The notes: generated by a model from the sequence alone, not told the origin. Positions 1-11,511 are shown, counted from the first letter of the stretch. The stretch is 64,000 bases of DNA from Talaromyces rugulosus (GCF_013368755.1 NC_049565.1:930001-994000), one strand, 5' to 3'. Translations and numbers: made by a program.

Positions 1-80
1 TCACTTCTGGCAAATGTGATGAATATCTCGCTATAATAATATCGCGCGTTTTTTACTAACAATAGTTTGTCATATTTTAG

Positions 81-1266
81 GCAATTCGATACCGAAACTT
101 GTCACTTCCTGCGTCAGGAGAAGGTGGTTTATTAAACGAGTGGCAAGCCTGGATTGAATACGAAAGTATTGTGCGGTACGTTAAGAAGCCAAGCATGGCT
201 GTGCCTCCACCTCGCTTTCAAAGTGGCTGATAGTACTTGCAGGACAAATTACGCCATCTATGTATTTCTGTGCACACTAAGCGTTAATTTTGAAGTACCT
301 AATGCTCTCTTGGACTCAGATATGAAGGACTGCCACTTGCCGTGCAACGAAGACATCTGGCTAAGTCCAACACCCCAAACGTGGTTGGCAGTACGCCAGT
401 ATGACTCCAATCCGCCAATCCGCTTCTCTGATGCCATGAGAGAACTCAATTCTCCTCAAACCCAGCCAACCGTGGCATTCACTGCTTTTGGTGGGTATGT
501 GACGTTTCACGCACTAGTCAAACAGCTAGGAAATCTTAATCAGGGGCCGGTATGGCTTGCAATTGTCGCGCCAACCCTTTTGAATTCGCTGGAGCTTGCA
601 CTAGAAAAGTGGAGGATGTCCTTTGAGAAAGATTTCGAATACCCTTTCTTTCCGCGGTATCCCCAAGGAGTGCTCGTCATTAATTCAATTTCACTCTATC
701 GCCAGGCGCATGTGCGGCTATGTGGAGATTTCGGACCACTTCGCTCGGCCATGGCAACTCGAGATGTGCAGGAGATCGTACGAGGTATGAATTCAATAAA
801 TGTTCCCATTACGCGAACAAAAACCTGTTTGAAGGCTGCTCGATGCGCCATTGATGCTCTACGAACACCCATCAGGGTGGGTATGGCGCTTTTAGGCCGG
901 GTGCCGGGATAGTACCAAAAGCTCCTGTTCAACTTGTATTCAATAGAATGCTGTAAGCTTCCTCTTTTGCGGTGCTTCTGTACGTTTATGTGAAGCTGAC
1001 TCTACATAATTTTAGGTATTTTTTCAAGCCTTTGGATGCGTGAGGTGACAGGTTATACTGACATTATTAGCACGCCCGAGGAGCAAGAATCGGTTAAACT
1101 GACCCTGGAGACCCGGGGAGAACTGAATCTGGCTCCGGTTCACGCACAGAAACCGTTTGCGACACAATTGGTCTATGCCTGGGCCTTGATATTTGAACGT
1201 TGCAATGCTACAAAGGTTCAGGGGATTCTCGCCGAGGCACTGAATATATACGCTAGCACGTTATGA
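81..1266 (+). pseudogene. C-terminal part of a C2H2-type fungal transcription factor, with an internal stop
   Basis: The left end is cut by the window. Three exons can be joined: 81-175, 243-952 and 1016-1266 (introns with GT..AG, phases match). The protein reads through LPASGEGG, EWQAWIEYESIVR and TNYAIYVFLCTL into FEVPNALL, then ends with a helix-rich tail containing TPEEQ and AWALIFER. This resembles the 'Fungal_trans' middle/C-terminal region of C2H2-type fungal regulators. In that reading frame there is a TAG at 910-912, directly before conserved-looking sequence (YQKLLFNLYSIEC). It could be removed only by an unusually short 36-nt intron (GT at 877, AG at 911-912). I therefore call it a probable pseudogene; a sequencing error or micro-intron is the alternative. 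The zinc fingers would lie off the window. Confidence 0.6.
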
Positions 1267-1801
1267 TGGACCGTGTTCCCATTTTTATTCTAATATCATG
1301 ATCGTTTTTATTCCTTAAGCGAATAAAGTCATACAGCTGCCATTACTTTCGGCTTCCCCCAAGTCTCACAATCGAAGTCGGATAATGTCCTACTTGAGTC
1401 CTGATCTTGCGCCTGATATCCACCGATTGATAGAATATACTGATTTCTTCAAAGAACAATTAGGCTATTCCAGTATAAGTGATCAAGACGCCTTGTCACT
1501 TAGGAAACAAAAATCTATGACTGTACTAGCTTGCATTCATTCCACGGGCCGCTGGGTGGAGAAGATCGTCCCTGTATGTATCAATAATTTCGATTGCGTT
1601 TGCACGTCGCTCCGGGCCGGGTACATGTACCCGGTAAAAAAAATACCTGGTGAAAATTGTTTCTGAAACTGAGGTCAATAACAGCCACCATTCTATTGAG
1701 GTATCACATCTAGTCGATCGTTTGCTCTTAAGCGATTTCTTGGTGGACATTCACTTCCGGTGCGTGTGGACGAACTTGTTTCCCACAAAATAATATCCGC
1801 A
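1267..1801. other. Intergenic: upstream region of the TatD-family gene
   Basis: An open frame at 1385-1666 (93 codons) has no recognisable family and no splice support, so I do not call it a gene. The notable content is a perfect 18-bp palindrome at 1617-1634, listed separately. Confidence 0.5.
1617..1634. promoter_or_regulatory. Cluster palindrome site 1 (perfect)
   Basis: CCGGGTACATGTACCCGG is a perfect inverted repeat. It lies 168 bp upstream of the TatD-family start codon at 1802. It has the CGG-N10-CCG form typical of some Zn2Cys6 dimers and matches the seven sites inside the catabolic cluster. Confidence 0.65.
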
Positions 1802-2812
1802 ATGGCGCACTCAACGAGAGCGTCAACGATGCGTTTCTTCGATGTAAGTGCAAATCTTACCGGCTCTTCTCTTGCATTTGATATTAATAACTGTCAATAG
1901 GTTGCGGTGACTTTCACCGCCGATCAATTTCGTGGTATCTACCGGGGCAAGACATACCATGAACCTGATTTTGGAGAGGTTCTGAAACGAGCTGAAGATT
2001 ACGGGTGTGGAAGGGTCATGCTCACCACCATGTCACTGAGTGGAGCAGAGCAAAATCTTCAGTTAGTGAGGGAATATCCCAAGGTGTGCAGAATGACACT
2101 TGGCGTTCATCCATATCATGCGGGTGAGATCTACGCGAGTGAAAAATCTAAAGACGGCCAGAACGAATATCTCGAATCTATCAAGATGTTGGCGAGAGGC
2201 TTACTTGCAGAGATCCCTTCTCCATTGGCAGCCTTTGGAGAAATCGGGCTCGATTACGTCTACCTGGATCGGGCAGACAAAGGCACACAACAACGCGCAT
2301 TCCGAGACCAATTAGAATTAGCTACACAGCTACGATTACCCCTATTTCTGCACGTTCGTGAGTCAACCACAGACTTCGTTTCCATAATCAAGCCCTACCT
2401 GCCAAGACTACCTCGCGGTGGACTAGTACATTCCTTCGCAGGCACCAAGGAGGAAATGCTTCAGCTGGTGGAACTAGGTTTGGACATCAGCGTAAATGGT
2501 GTCTCATTCCGTACACATGAACAAATTGAGATGGTAAAACATATCCCATTGGATAGATTGCAACTCGAAACAGATGCTCCGTGGTGTGAACTTTCGAGCA
2601 ACGATCCCAAAATCGAACAGTATCTGGAGGCTGCGAGGCCCTTGCCTCCTAGTCGAAAACACAATAAGTTTATCTTGGGACAGATGGTCAAAACAAGAAA
2701 TGAAAGCTGCACTATTGAACGAGTTGGGTTAGTGGTGGCGGGGCTGAAAGGAGTGACTATGGAGGAGGTGGTTGAAGCAGCATGGAGGAATAGTTGCCGG
2801 ATGTTTTGGTGA
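1802..2812 (+). CDS. TatD-family metal-dependent hydrolase / deoxyribonuclease
   Basis: Two exons, 1802-1843 and 1901-2812, joined in phase 0 (intron GTAAGT..AATAG), give 317 residues if the first ATG is used; an in-frame ATG at 1829 (MRFFD) is a plausible shorter start. Family signatures are clear: RGIYRGK near the start, LGVHPYHA, EIGLDY, LFLHVRES, HSFAGT and LETDAPWC, which supply the usual metal ligands of the TatD TIM barrel. Known members are Mg-dependent 3'-5' exonucleases or related phosphodiesterases and hydrolases. The perfect palindrome 168 bp upstream is shared with the neighbouring catabolic cluster, so this copy may be a cluster hydrolase rather than the housekeeping nuclease. 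That role is inference; the family call is firm. Confidence 0.85.
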
Positions 2813-4136
2813 AACAATGCACATTCCTAAAGGATGATTGCAAGAACAGGAGTAAATATCTGCCTCTTTGGGCTTTGACACTTAGGTGGATCGCACACCA
2901 ATTATTTGTTCTGAAGCGGCTGGTAGTGGCCTTGCAGACACTTTCTGTCGGTCCTCTAGTGTAGCCTTGCACCCGTACCGCCTCTTAGTCCGGTAGGCTT
3001 TACCCTGGCCCGGGTTTATAGAGTTGTTTGCAGGATGTGCCAGGTAGAGCGCCAAGTAAATCAGTACCGGGAGTAGCTCTCCTACTCGTAGGGTGGCCCC
3101 AAACGTAAACAGTCAATACAATAGGCAAGGTAGAAGTCCAAGTAACAATGTAGGATTGATCGCGAATGACTAAACCAAGTACAGGAGTGAACGCCCTGTA
3201 ATGTCCTCTTCCTCCGGGTGGTAGCGTGATAGATGGATAGGTGGGTAGAAGGTGCCAAAACCCTCCCACTCATCTACTCTCGATCGGCGCTATCATGGCA
3301 TAGCCACCTGGGTTCTCACGGATCCTGGAGTTTGTGACGTAAGGTCGGGAAGAATGAAAAGGTGGCCATAAATGACAATTGATGATGCGTCGTAGGTTGA
3401 ATAACACCTCAAATAGTTGGCTGTTATAAGGGTCATAGCACTTTTTTTTTGGTTATTCAGAGTGCCCACCAGTTACAGATAAAACTGGCGTTTCTTGGGT
3501 GCGTGAAGTACAACGGTTGGTGAAACCGCACGCAACCCCGAGATGGGTACTCGGACTAACTGATAGCCATCGCCAACCATTTCGCTCTAGCTATCGCCGG
3601 ATACTAGAATTCAGGAATCTGGTCTTGATATCACGATAACATATATTCCCTGTCCATGCAAAAGTCTAACTAGATCTAAGATGTCGTTTTGATGCCATTC
3701 TAGGATTTAAATCGTTCCTAGCGAGTTGCTTGGCCAAATTTGACATAAGGGATGTTTGCCTTAATGTGATGGAACGGGTATTGTTGAATAAATTGGTCAT
3801 GCTTCTTTTTTAAAGTCTCGTTTCTTGGTATCAGCAGCGGTTTTCTTGTCTTAATTGGTGATGTTGTGCACGGAGACAGTTGGCGAGGTGTACTCGTATC
3901 TGTATGGTCGGTGTTTCTACTATCTTTCTTCTGTGCCTTTATGGGCTGTTGAGCTCATATATGTAGTTTGTTATTTTTCCCTTGCATGTTTGTCTAGCTT
4001 GGCGTTTCATTCCCTCCCATTCCCATTTTCTTTGCTTCTTATTCCTACGTCTCCTGTGTGATCCATTTTCTCCAATAGTGATAATGCTTAATTGCCGATT
4101 TTAATTTCTACTTAGGACAACCTTCACCTCGTTTTG
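2813..4136. other. Intergenic region between convergent genes
   Basis: This holds the 3' sides of the TatD-family gene and the MFS gene. Several short frames are present but show no protein-like composition or family match. No palindrome of the cluster type was seen here. Confidence 0.5.
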
Positions 4137-5737
4137 TCAATACGTATAACGGAACGAAGCCTTCTGGTAGTCTGTCAAGTCGGAAAATGGATCCGTCACC
4201 TCCGGTAATTCCTCGATACCCCTCTCCTTACCCCGTCGTGTGTTCTCCAATGAACATAGTATTCCATAAAGACAAATGCTTACACTTGCGACGATTAAGC
4301 TGGCGAGCAGGCCGATATAGCCTTTAGGATGGTTGGGAGCGTCGGAACCTTGGAAAACCTGGGGCCCAATGATATTACCAAGGCAATAGGCAAGAAAGAA
4401 AACGGCGTTCGTCGTGAGTTTCTTCGTATGGCCCGAGGTATTCGCCATGGGCAAGGTTGTCGACATGACATATGGACCCCAGTATGTATAGAAGACATAA
4501 TATGCAGCAAGGCGACCATGCCTATTCTCATCAGGTATTTGCCATAATAGAATGGCGCTGATTGTAGGAATGATATTCCCCAGTGCGATGGTGATACAGC
4601 GTCGATTTTTCAATCTGGAGGTAGGCAGCGACAGCACCAACTGCCATATGGTGGCTATGACACCTGTTGGGATTCCCAGAACTGTGGTGAGAAGGGGCGA
4701 ATAGTTCAGCCCGGAAACAATGAGCGCGGAAAAGGTCACCAGGCATCCGTTGGGGATATTTTGTGCGCATACAAAGATCGCCAATAGCCAGGTCTTTGGG
4801 TCTGAGAGGCACTCTCTCAGCTGGTACCACTTGAATGTTCGGTCCTCGATACCCGTGTTGTTTGCGCGGATGCGTCGGATGGCGATATATTTCTCTCGAT
4901 CCGACAGCCACCAACACTTTACTGGACTATCGGGAAGTAAAACCCATATTAGGATCGCCCACAGTGCTGAAAAGGCCGCCAAGGCAATGAAGAGAAGGCG
5001 CCATGGTGCAAGGGTGGAATTCGTATGGCCAATTCCGTACGAGACTAGGCCTGAGAACACCGACGAGAGCTGATGAGCTCCAAGGCATTAGTAATTGCTT
5101 GAAGGGGGACAAGCGATCTACCCACCTGATTATACCAGAATGCCACACGGACCGGCTGTTCGGACTTGGTATACCACATGACGGTCACTATAGCGGCGAT
5201 GGGATTGCATGTGGCCTCTGACATCCCCATAATAAAGCGGACCGCCATCAAGCCGGCGAAGTTCTGAGTGGCTGCAGTGCAGCCCATCAGAAAAGCCCAC
5301 AAAAACACTGTGAAGGCCAGTAACTTGGCGACGGGCAGACGTTGAATCAGGAGTGCCGAAGGATATTCGAATAGAAGATAGCCAAAGTAGAAGATGCTTC
5401 CTACCCAGGAGAACATGCTGCTCGTCAGACGGGTATCGGTCATCATGCCGTAGATGGCGGCGTTGGAGATTATGATTTTGTCGACGGCGCTGAGAATGAT
5501 AGTCCCTGAGATCAGGGGGATAATGACTAGGTCAATCTTCCATAGCACCCGTCGAGCCTCTGCCGGGTCAATGGGCTCCGAATTGGTGTCTGAGTTTCGG
5601 ATGAAGTTATCTTCTTGACTCTCTGGGAGATCACCTTTATAATCGAGTACTTCTCCGGTCTTATCTTCGTCCGGCTCCAGGGGGTTGTCGGGCACCCCAG
5701 ACTGAGAGGGAGTTGAAGAGTATTTGATATCTGACAT
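4137..5737 (-). CDS. MFS transporter, anion:cation symporter (Dal5/Fen2/Tna1-like) family
   Basis: Two exons, 5126-5737 and 4137-5069 (phase 0; intron GTGGG..CATCAG), give 514 residues. After a hydrophilic acidic N-terminus of about 60 residues the protein has WKIDLVIIPL, the loop motif YPSALLIQRLP and twelve probable membrane helices. These are hallmarks of the ACS family, which contains yeast allantoate (Dal5), nicotinate (Tna1) and pantothenate (Fen2) permeases. It should import a small organic anion at the plasma membrane. It is divergent from the amidohydrolase and shares its promoter region, with a cluster palindrome 286 bp upstream. The substrate cannot be read from sequence. Confidence 0.85.
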
Positions 5738-6344
5738 GACTGTCAGAGAAGCTGCGATTATGACCTTTCAACAAAGCAATATTTTATAAAAGAATGGATA
5801 GCAATCGCGCTATTCGAATTCATTTTACCAAGTACTAGAACTACTTTAACATGGCTACCCTTTTATACCTAGAACTTTTATGTGTTCCATAAGTTTTGAC
5901 GACATTGAGTATGCTGCTTATCTAGCCGACTCGATCCGTAGGTCCCTTACCCCACAGATAGTCAGAATAATATATGGGGTACAGTGATAACTTGGAAAAG
6001 GCTAAATGGCCATTTGGTCCGCCCGGGAGCCTGTACCCGGGCTCATGGCATGTACTGGTCTTAGGACGGATACTTCAGCCGCGCACTCGATCCGAGTGGA
6101 ATTGCCAGGCCCTACCATACAGGCGCTTGTGACCCTCATATGCTTCGGAAACATGGAAATCATGCCTGTGAACCTATCAAAGTCAATGAAGCTATCTAAT
6201 GCTAGCTATATATTCTTTCCGGCAGCTAGCACGTGGCAGGTATTCCCTCCATTTATTGTCATTCAGGATATATGTGTCATTGCACACGTCTGACACTTCT
6301 TGTCACCTCTAAATCAATTCATCTTATCAATTTGAACAACCACA
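5738..6344. promoter_or_regulatory. Divergent promoter region of transporter and amidohydrolase
   Basis: This 607-bp region separates two divergent start codons. It contains palindrome site 2 at 6023-6040 roughly midway, so one element could control both genes. No coding sequence was recognised. Confidence 0.6.
6023..6040. promoter_or_regulatory. Cluster palindrome site 2
   Basis: CCGGGAGCCTGTACCCGG keeps both CGG and CCG half-sites at N10 spacing, with two differences from the perfect palindrome. It is 286 bp from the transporter start and 305 bp from the amidohydrolase start. Confidence 0.6.
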
Positions 6345-7670
6345 ATGTCACTCTCTCCAGCATTTGTGAAGCCATGGCTACCCAAAAACGAGCACCCCTC
6401 TATCTTATTCACCGGTGCTCAGTTGGTTGATCCGGTAGACGGGCAGGTGCATCCAAATGCCTCCGTACATATCAATCAGGGCATTATTCGGGCCGTCTCG
6501 ATAATTGGGGAGCCCATTGAAACTCCAGGAAACACCATCAATGTCAATCTTGGGGGCCAATACCTCTGCCCTGGCTTGATTGACGCCCATGTCCACATTT
6601 CTGCCGTGCCAGGAGAGATGGACTTCCGCCACATCATGGCAATGCCGGAGTCTGAGGCTCTGTTGCGGATGACCTACGTCTGTAGAGACATGCTATACAG
6701 GGGGTTTACTTCGGTCCGGGACTGCGGTGGAGCGCCTGGTTCGTTGAAACAATCATGCTCAGAATGGCTTGTCCCAGGACCGCGCCTCTTTATAAGTGGT
6801 CATGCCATCAGTCAAACAGGCGGCCATGGCGATTTCCGTCATCAGCACGACCATTCACACTGCTCTTCAAGCTTCGTCTCTGGTTTGGGTCGCGTATGTG
6901 ATGGAGTGGCGGCTTGTATTGCTGTTTCCCGGGACGAGCTCCGTCGAGGTGCAGACTTCATCAAGATCATGGGTAGCGGGGGAGTGGTCAGCCCGACAGA
7001 TAAACTGGAGAACCACCAGTTCTCCCCAGAAGAGATCCAGGCCATGGTCATGGTGGCCAATAACGCGCACACATACGTGACATGCCACGCCTACAGCCCC
7101 CAGTCGATTCGAATCGCTATTGAGAACGGAGTGCGCGGAATTGAGCACGGCAACCTTATAGATAGTGACACTGCCCTATTGATGGCAGAGAAAGACTGCT
7201 ATCTGACACCGACGCTCGTGACATTCTTCTCAATGGGTGATCCAGCGGTGGCGCATTTTTTACCTCCGGACTCGCGCACAAAGAACATTGACGTAATGAA
7301 AATGGGGCTCGATGCGCTTCGGATTGCCAAGGAGTGCAATGTTACTATGTGTTATGGTTCGGATCTTCTGGGTCCGCTGGGTAAGTATCAGAACCGGGAA
7401 TTTGGATTACGTTCACAAGTGTTGTCGGCTTTGGATATTTTGCAAAGTGCGACCATCAACCCAGCTAAGATGATGGGTCAACCTCAATTGGGCCAGATCA
7501 AGCCCGGTTTCTTTGCGGACCTACTCATTCTCAAAAACAACCCGCTAGACGACATCACCGTTTTTGAGCGCTCTGATGAGGAAATCCAGCTCGTGATGAA
7601 GGAGGGTCGGGTATGCCGTAGTAGCATTGAGGCCTTGCCTGGCCTTTTAGATGAGATCATGCATTTTTAG
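6345..7670 (+). CDS. Metal-dependent amidohydrolase (imidazolonepropionase / Xaa-Pro dipeptidase-like)
   Basis: Single exon, 441 residues. The amidohydrolase-superfamily ligands are all visible: HVH at residues 82-84 after GLID, a lysine at 207 (FIKIMGSGG, the position that is carbamylated in binuclear enzymes), histidines at 248 (VTCHAY) and 268 (IEHGN), and Asp340 in CYGSD. The C-terminus returns to the small beta-sandwich (KPGFFADLLIL). Relatives hydrolyse cyclic or linear amide bonds, including N-acyl amino acids and imidazolonepropionate. Within this cluster it is the natural candidate for the first step, cleaving an amide to release an amino acid that feeds the aminotransferase. The exact substrate is unknown. 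Confidence 0.85.
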   Translation: MSLSPAFVKPWLPKNEHPSILFTGAQLVDPVDGQVHPNASVHINQGIIRAVSIIGEPIETPGNTINVNLGGQYLCPGLIDAHVHISAVPGEMDFRHIMAMPESEALLRMTYVCRDMLYRGFTSVRDCGGAPGSLKQSCSEWLVPGPRLFISGHAISQTGGHGDFRHQHDHSHCSSSFVSGLGRVCDGVAACIAVSRDELRRGADFIKIMGSGGVVSPTDKLENHQFSPEEIQAMVMVANNAHTYVTCHAYSPQSIRIAIENGVRGIEHGNLIDSDTALLMAEKDCYLTPTLVTFFSMGDPAVAHFLPPDSRTKNIDVMKMGLDALRIAKECNVTMCYGSDLLGPLGKYQNREFGLRSQVLSALDILQSATINPAKMMGQPQLGQIKPGFFADLLILKNNPLDDITVFERSDEEIQLVMKEGRVCRSSIEALPGLLDEIMHF

Positions 7671-7900
7671 GTAGATTTTCAAACGAAATCTCTTGATCAA
7701 GTCTATACAATTGATTTCAAACGCGTATTTCATGATGCAACGTAAAACATTCACATGAATGAGAATCTTGGAAAGATCATGGTAATATAAATGTGCTAAT
7801 TTGGGATAGGAATAGTATTACAATCTTGTCTTCCTACGCTGTGGTGCTATGAATTATATTTTTGGCATAAGAACAAAGTTTTATTCTTCTTTTGCTGGAT

Positions 7901-9476
7901 TTATGACAACTGCGAAAAAGCAGTCTCAAACGCTGCCAAGAGAGGAGCAACATGAGATTCCTCGAAGATCAGCATGGGGCGCAGCCGAATGGTTTGCACG
8001 CCGCAGCTACCGATATTGATGCCCAACTCGCGCATCTTCTTCAGTAGGCTGCTTGAGTCAGGCGTGTCAAAGGCAATATAGGTGCCCTTGTCCTTGCCAC
8101 GGAGACTCTGCATCCTGTTGGGATACTTGGCTGCCAGAGTAGCCAGGCTGTCGTAGAGTACTGCGCCAACTTGAGCCTGTCAGGAAAGAGATCTTGTTAG
8201 CTATTGAGTTTCATCGGATAGGAAGGTGAGGTTTACCGTCTTTTCGACCAGCTTCTTGCTCAGAATCTCGTCAATGACGGCATTGCAGATGATAATTCGG
8301 GCGGCATCTCCCATCCATCTGGTTAATGTGGTCAGTTCATTTAATTCAACAGAAGAATCATGAAATTTCCGAATTCAGGATCTCTCACGTGTTGAATTGC
8401 CGATAGGCCTTGTCGGGGCGAAGGCTACCATCGCTGAAGAAGTATCCAGCAGTTTGGGCCTTCTTAGAGAATGTAACAATATCCGCCGGGGAAGGCAGCT
8501 CCCAGTGCTCATGCGCCCAGAATTTGCCTGTTGCTCCGAAGCCGGTCTGGACCTCGTCGACAATCAAGGTGATACCGTGTTTCTTAGTGATAGCCTGAAG
8601 CTTCTGGAAAAAGTCTGGTGAGGCATGGTTGTCGCCTCCTTCGCTTTGAATGGGCTCAACAATGATACCAGCCACAGGGCAGTGCCATGAAGAAATGATG
8701 TTCTCAACCTCTTGTAGGCAGCGCTCCTCTTCCCGTGCATTCTCCTGAACGTAGTCTTCCAAGGGATATCTAAGCTGGGGGAAAGTGGCGTGGGGCCACT
8801 TGAAAGCGGGAATATCTACCTTGTGGATGGGCTTAGAACGGGTGGTGGACAAACTGCCAAAGCTGCGACCATGGAAGGAGTTCCGGAAGCTGAGAATAGC
8901 CAGATCTGGAGAGCCAGGAGCCTGATTTTTCATTGCTGTCGCCTGCTCATACTCGGTCCAAGGGCTGCCGGCGCGTTGCTGCCGACGATAGGCCATGAAA
9001 GCCGCCTTGAAAGCGAGGTCATTGGCCTCAGACCCAGATTGCGCTGGGAACACCTGTGTGCATCCAGGAGGCGCTGCCCGCATCAAACCATCGCGCAATA
9101 GAGCAAGCCATTGGCGGGAAGGGAAATTTCCAACAGCCGGGCGGTTGACCAGGGCAGAGACAATATCTGATGACTGTGCGGCCTTTATCAAAGTAGTGTT
9201 GTTGTATCCGACAGGAATAGAGGCAATTTGCGCATATACGTCAAGATAGGTGTTGCCATCAACGTCGGTGATGCTAGGGGGACCGTCAGGAAATGAGCCT
9301 GGAGGCCAAATTAGGTTGATAACTTACTAGTTTCCGAAGCTTTGGTCATAATTGATGACCATTTGCACAGTGCGGGCATCAATAACAGCATCTAAATCCT
9401 CTTTGATTCTGTGCGTATCAGGTCCAGGGATCGCTGTGCGGATTGAGGGCGCGGCTGGTTCAGATACAGAAGACAT
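7901..9476 (-). CDS. Class III PLP aminotransferase, 4-aminobutyrate (GABA) aminotransferase type
   Basis: Four exons (9328-9476, 8389-9273, 8237-8318, 7901-8176) join with consistent phases to 463 residues, starting MSSVSEPAAP. Eukaryotic GABA-transaminase signatures are present: SGSEANDLAFKAAF, SFHGRSFGSLS, VEPIQSEGGD, IVDEVQTGFGATGKFWAHE and the PLP-lysine region TFSKKAQTAGYFF. The enzyme transfers the amino group of an omega-amino acid (GABA, beta-alanine or similar) to 2-oxoglutarate, giving a semialdehyde. No obvious mitochondrial presequence is seen. It is divergent from the ketopantoate-reductase-like gene, with palindrome site 3 between them. Beta-alanine versus GABA preference cannot be decided from sequence. 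Confidence 0.9.
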
Positions 9477-9898
9477 GACGAAAATGAAATAGAAAGAAGG
9501 GAAGTGATCAAAAAAAGACAACAGAGATCCGTTATCGGGTTGTGTGGAAATGAAAGCCCCGAAGGTAGTGACTCGGTGCACTTATATGAGACTCCAGGCA
9601 CATAGTTTGCCGACTCGGACCGGGTAGACAACCTGAAACCTGGCGAGAACGAAAGAAAGAGAAATAAAACCAGAGACTGTACAGGAATTCACAAATTCCA
9701 AGTAATTAAAATGCTTGTTGACGGGCGAAACTTGCCGATCTAACTTTTTTTTAATGGATTGTGTGTATATAGAAGGCCGGGTGACGGTACCCAGGAAATT
9801 TATTTTTTGTTCCGCAATATCATAACCTGAGATATTTCTTTTCTCTGGTATGACTCGAGATATTACATGCTCTTTAAATTTATTCGTCTTCTTTATCA
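9477..9898. promoter_or_regulatory. Divergent promoter region of aminotransferase and ketopantoate-reductase-like genes
   Basis: A 422-bp divergent spacer holding palindrome site 3 (9777-9794). A possible further half-site, CCGGGTAG, lies near 9620. No coding content was recognised. Confidence 0.55.
9777..9794. promoter_or_regulatory. Cluster palindrome site 3
   Basis: CCGGGTGACGGTACCCAG matches the 18-bp consensus with the same spacing and three differences. It is 105 bp upstream of the ketopantoate-reductase-like start and 301 bp upstream of the aminotransferase start. Confidence 0.55.
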
Positions 9899-11018
9899 AT
9901 GTCATCAAAGGCCCGGGTTCTTTTGGTTGGAAGTGGTGGAATCGGCACCATCGCCGCCCTGAATCTTGAGCAGGGGAAGCTCGCCGAAGTTTCCTGCGTA
10001 TTACGTTCAAATTATACCACGGTTGTTAAGAGAGGATTCCAAATAAATTCATACGAGCACGGTAAAATTCAAAATTGGCGTCCAACGGAAAGTAAGTGAT
10101 GGTATATACGATGGAGGTCGTTTCCTATCGCTGATAAATTTAGTTGCTTCTAGTTCTGAACACTGTCCCCCACGTCACTGAAAGTAATAGACCATTTGAA
10201 TATATTGTGTGCTGCACCAAAAATGTACCTGACGCTGGACCCTCATTATGGGAAATCATAGCCCCCGGGACCACTGCTGGTCATACGGTGATTGTTTTGA
10301 TCCAAAACGGGTTAAACATTGAGAGACAGTTCCTATCGCGTTTCCCCGAAAACATCATCTTATCCGGAGTGAGCCGGATTGATGCCCACGAGGTCACACC
10401 GGGTGTGATCGAACAGAAACAGAAAGACAACTTGCACATTGGCGCCTTTGACAATGCGCGACTACATATTGATGACCAAAGACGAGCTGCGGAACGATTT
10501 GTCAGACTTTACAATGCAGGCGAGCATACTACTTGCCTTTACGAGCCTGACGTGGCTCACGATCGCTGGAGCAAGCTGGTCTACAACGCGACCCTAAATC
10601 CCATATGTGCGTTGACCGGAGTGAACTCAGGGGATCTGCACTTAACAGAGGGCACTTTTGATGCCCTTGTGATTCCTGCCATGAAGGAAGTGACACAAGT
10701 ATCTGAAGCCAAAGGATACCAACTTCCCGAAAACATTATACTAGAGACTATTCTCAGCAATCCTACTGATGAAAAGATCTCTCCCAGCATGCAAATTGAT
10801 TTGGAGAAGGTTCGTGAAGAAAACCTTAAATCATGTGTTGCAAGAATAGTTGCTGATAAAACAATGTGCAGGGCAACTTGATCGAGCACGAGAACATCCT
10901 AGGAGAAGTGATTCGAGAAGCGCAATTAGTGGGCGTGGCCACCCCAATTCTGTGCACATTGTACGCACTTTGCTCCATAGTGCAAGGAAAAACAAAAAGA
11001 TCCAAGGGCCTAGAGTGA
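9899..11018 (+). CDS. 2-dehydropantoate 2-reductase (ketopantoate reductase, ApbA/PanE) family protein
   Basis: Three exons, 9899-10091, 10154-10809 and 10872-11018, give 331 residues. The N-terminal Rossmann motif is LLVGSGGIGTIAALNL; then CCTKNVPD, IQNGLNIE and the C-terminal helical domain with DRWSKLVYNATLNP (catalytic Lys/Asn region) and a final GNLIEHENILGEV. Canonical members reduce 2-ketopantoate to pantoate with NADPH in coenzyme A synthesis. This copy sits in a catabolic cluster and under the cluster palindrome, so it probably acts on a 2-oxo/2-hydroxy acid intermediate and may run in the oxidative direction. The second intron was placed so that EKG joins NLIEHEN; the alternative read-through ends early. 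Confidence 0.85.
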
Positions 11019-11231
11019 TGCAAAAGGTTGTCGAGACAACATTGGACGATATAGTAGAGTTTAAAATCTGCACGCGGTAGCGTGTATAAATAAAAATACC
11101 AATCGCATTCTGTTACGCTCCCCATAAAATTAATGGACCCTTTGAGAATGGAAGAAAACTGGCGATGGGTACTTTCAATGTTTCTTGCTTTTAGTAAAGG
11201 CTCAGCGGCCTCCGGAGTTTCTCAACACGAC

Positions 11232-11249
11232 ATGGGTACGCGTACCCGG
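11232..11249. promoter_or_regulatory. Cluster palindrome site 4
   Basis: ATGGGTACGCGTACCCGG has a perfect inner 14-bp palindrome (GGGTACGCGTACCC) and differs only in the outer left bases. It is 263 bp upstream of the dehydrogenase start. Confidence 0.65.
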
Positions 11250-11363
11250 CTCCGCCTATCCTACTAGAGCCTGGTAACCATAAAGCCTCGGCGTATGTTG
11301 CCAGTGAAAAATAGGATAACAGTCTGGTCCTGGTGGCAATGAACCAACTGCACGCCGGCAACT

Positions 11364-11381
11364 TCAAGTACATGTACCCGG
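11364..11381. promoter_or_regulatory. Cluster palindrome site 5 (one strong half)
   Basis: TCAAGTACATGTACCCGG retains GTACATGTAC and the right half-site but has lost the left CGG. It lies 131 bp upstream of the dehydrogenase start. Confidence 0.5.
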
Positions 11382-11511
11382 GAACCTCACTTCACCCGTA
11401 GTATACAGAACAGGCTGACCACTTTCAGGCCCTCCATTCGGTCCTTAAAGAGTAGAGAGATCGCATGCTATTTTTCTCAAAACGATCCAAAAATATGACC
11501 TATCAGCACAA

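Larger units (their letters stand above)
11019..11511. promoter_or_regulatory. Promoter region of the decarboxylating dehydrogenase gene
   Basis: A 493-bp spacer that carries two palindromes, sites 4 and 5, at 263 and 131 bp before the start codon. It is the only cluster promoter with two copies. Confidence 0.6.

Noticed and set aside
1385..1666. Open frame of 93 codons between the regulator relic and the TatD gene
   Set aside because: No recognisable family, no splice or start support; its 3' part coincides with the palindrome, so it is better seen as promoter DNA.
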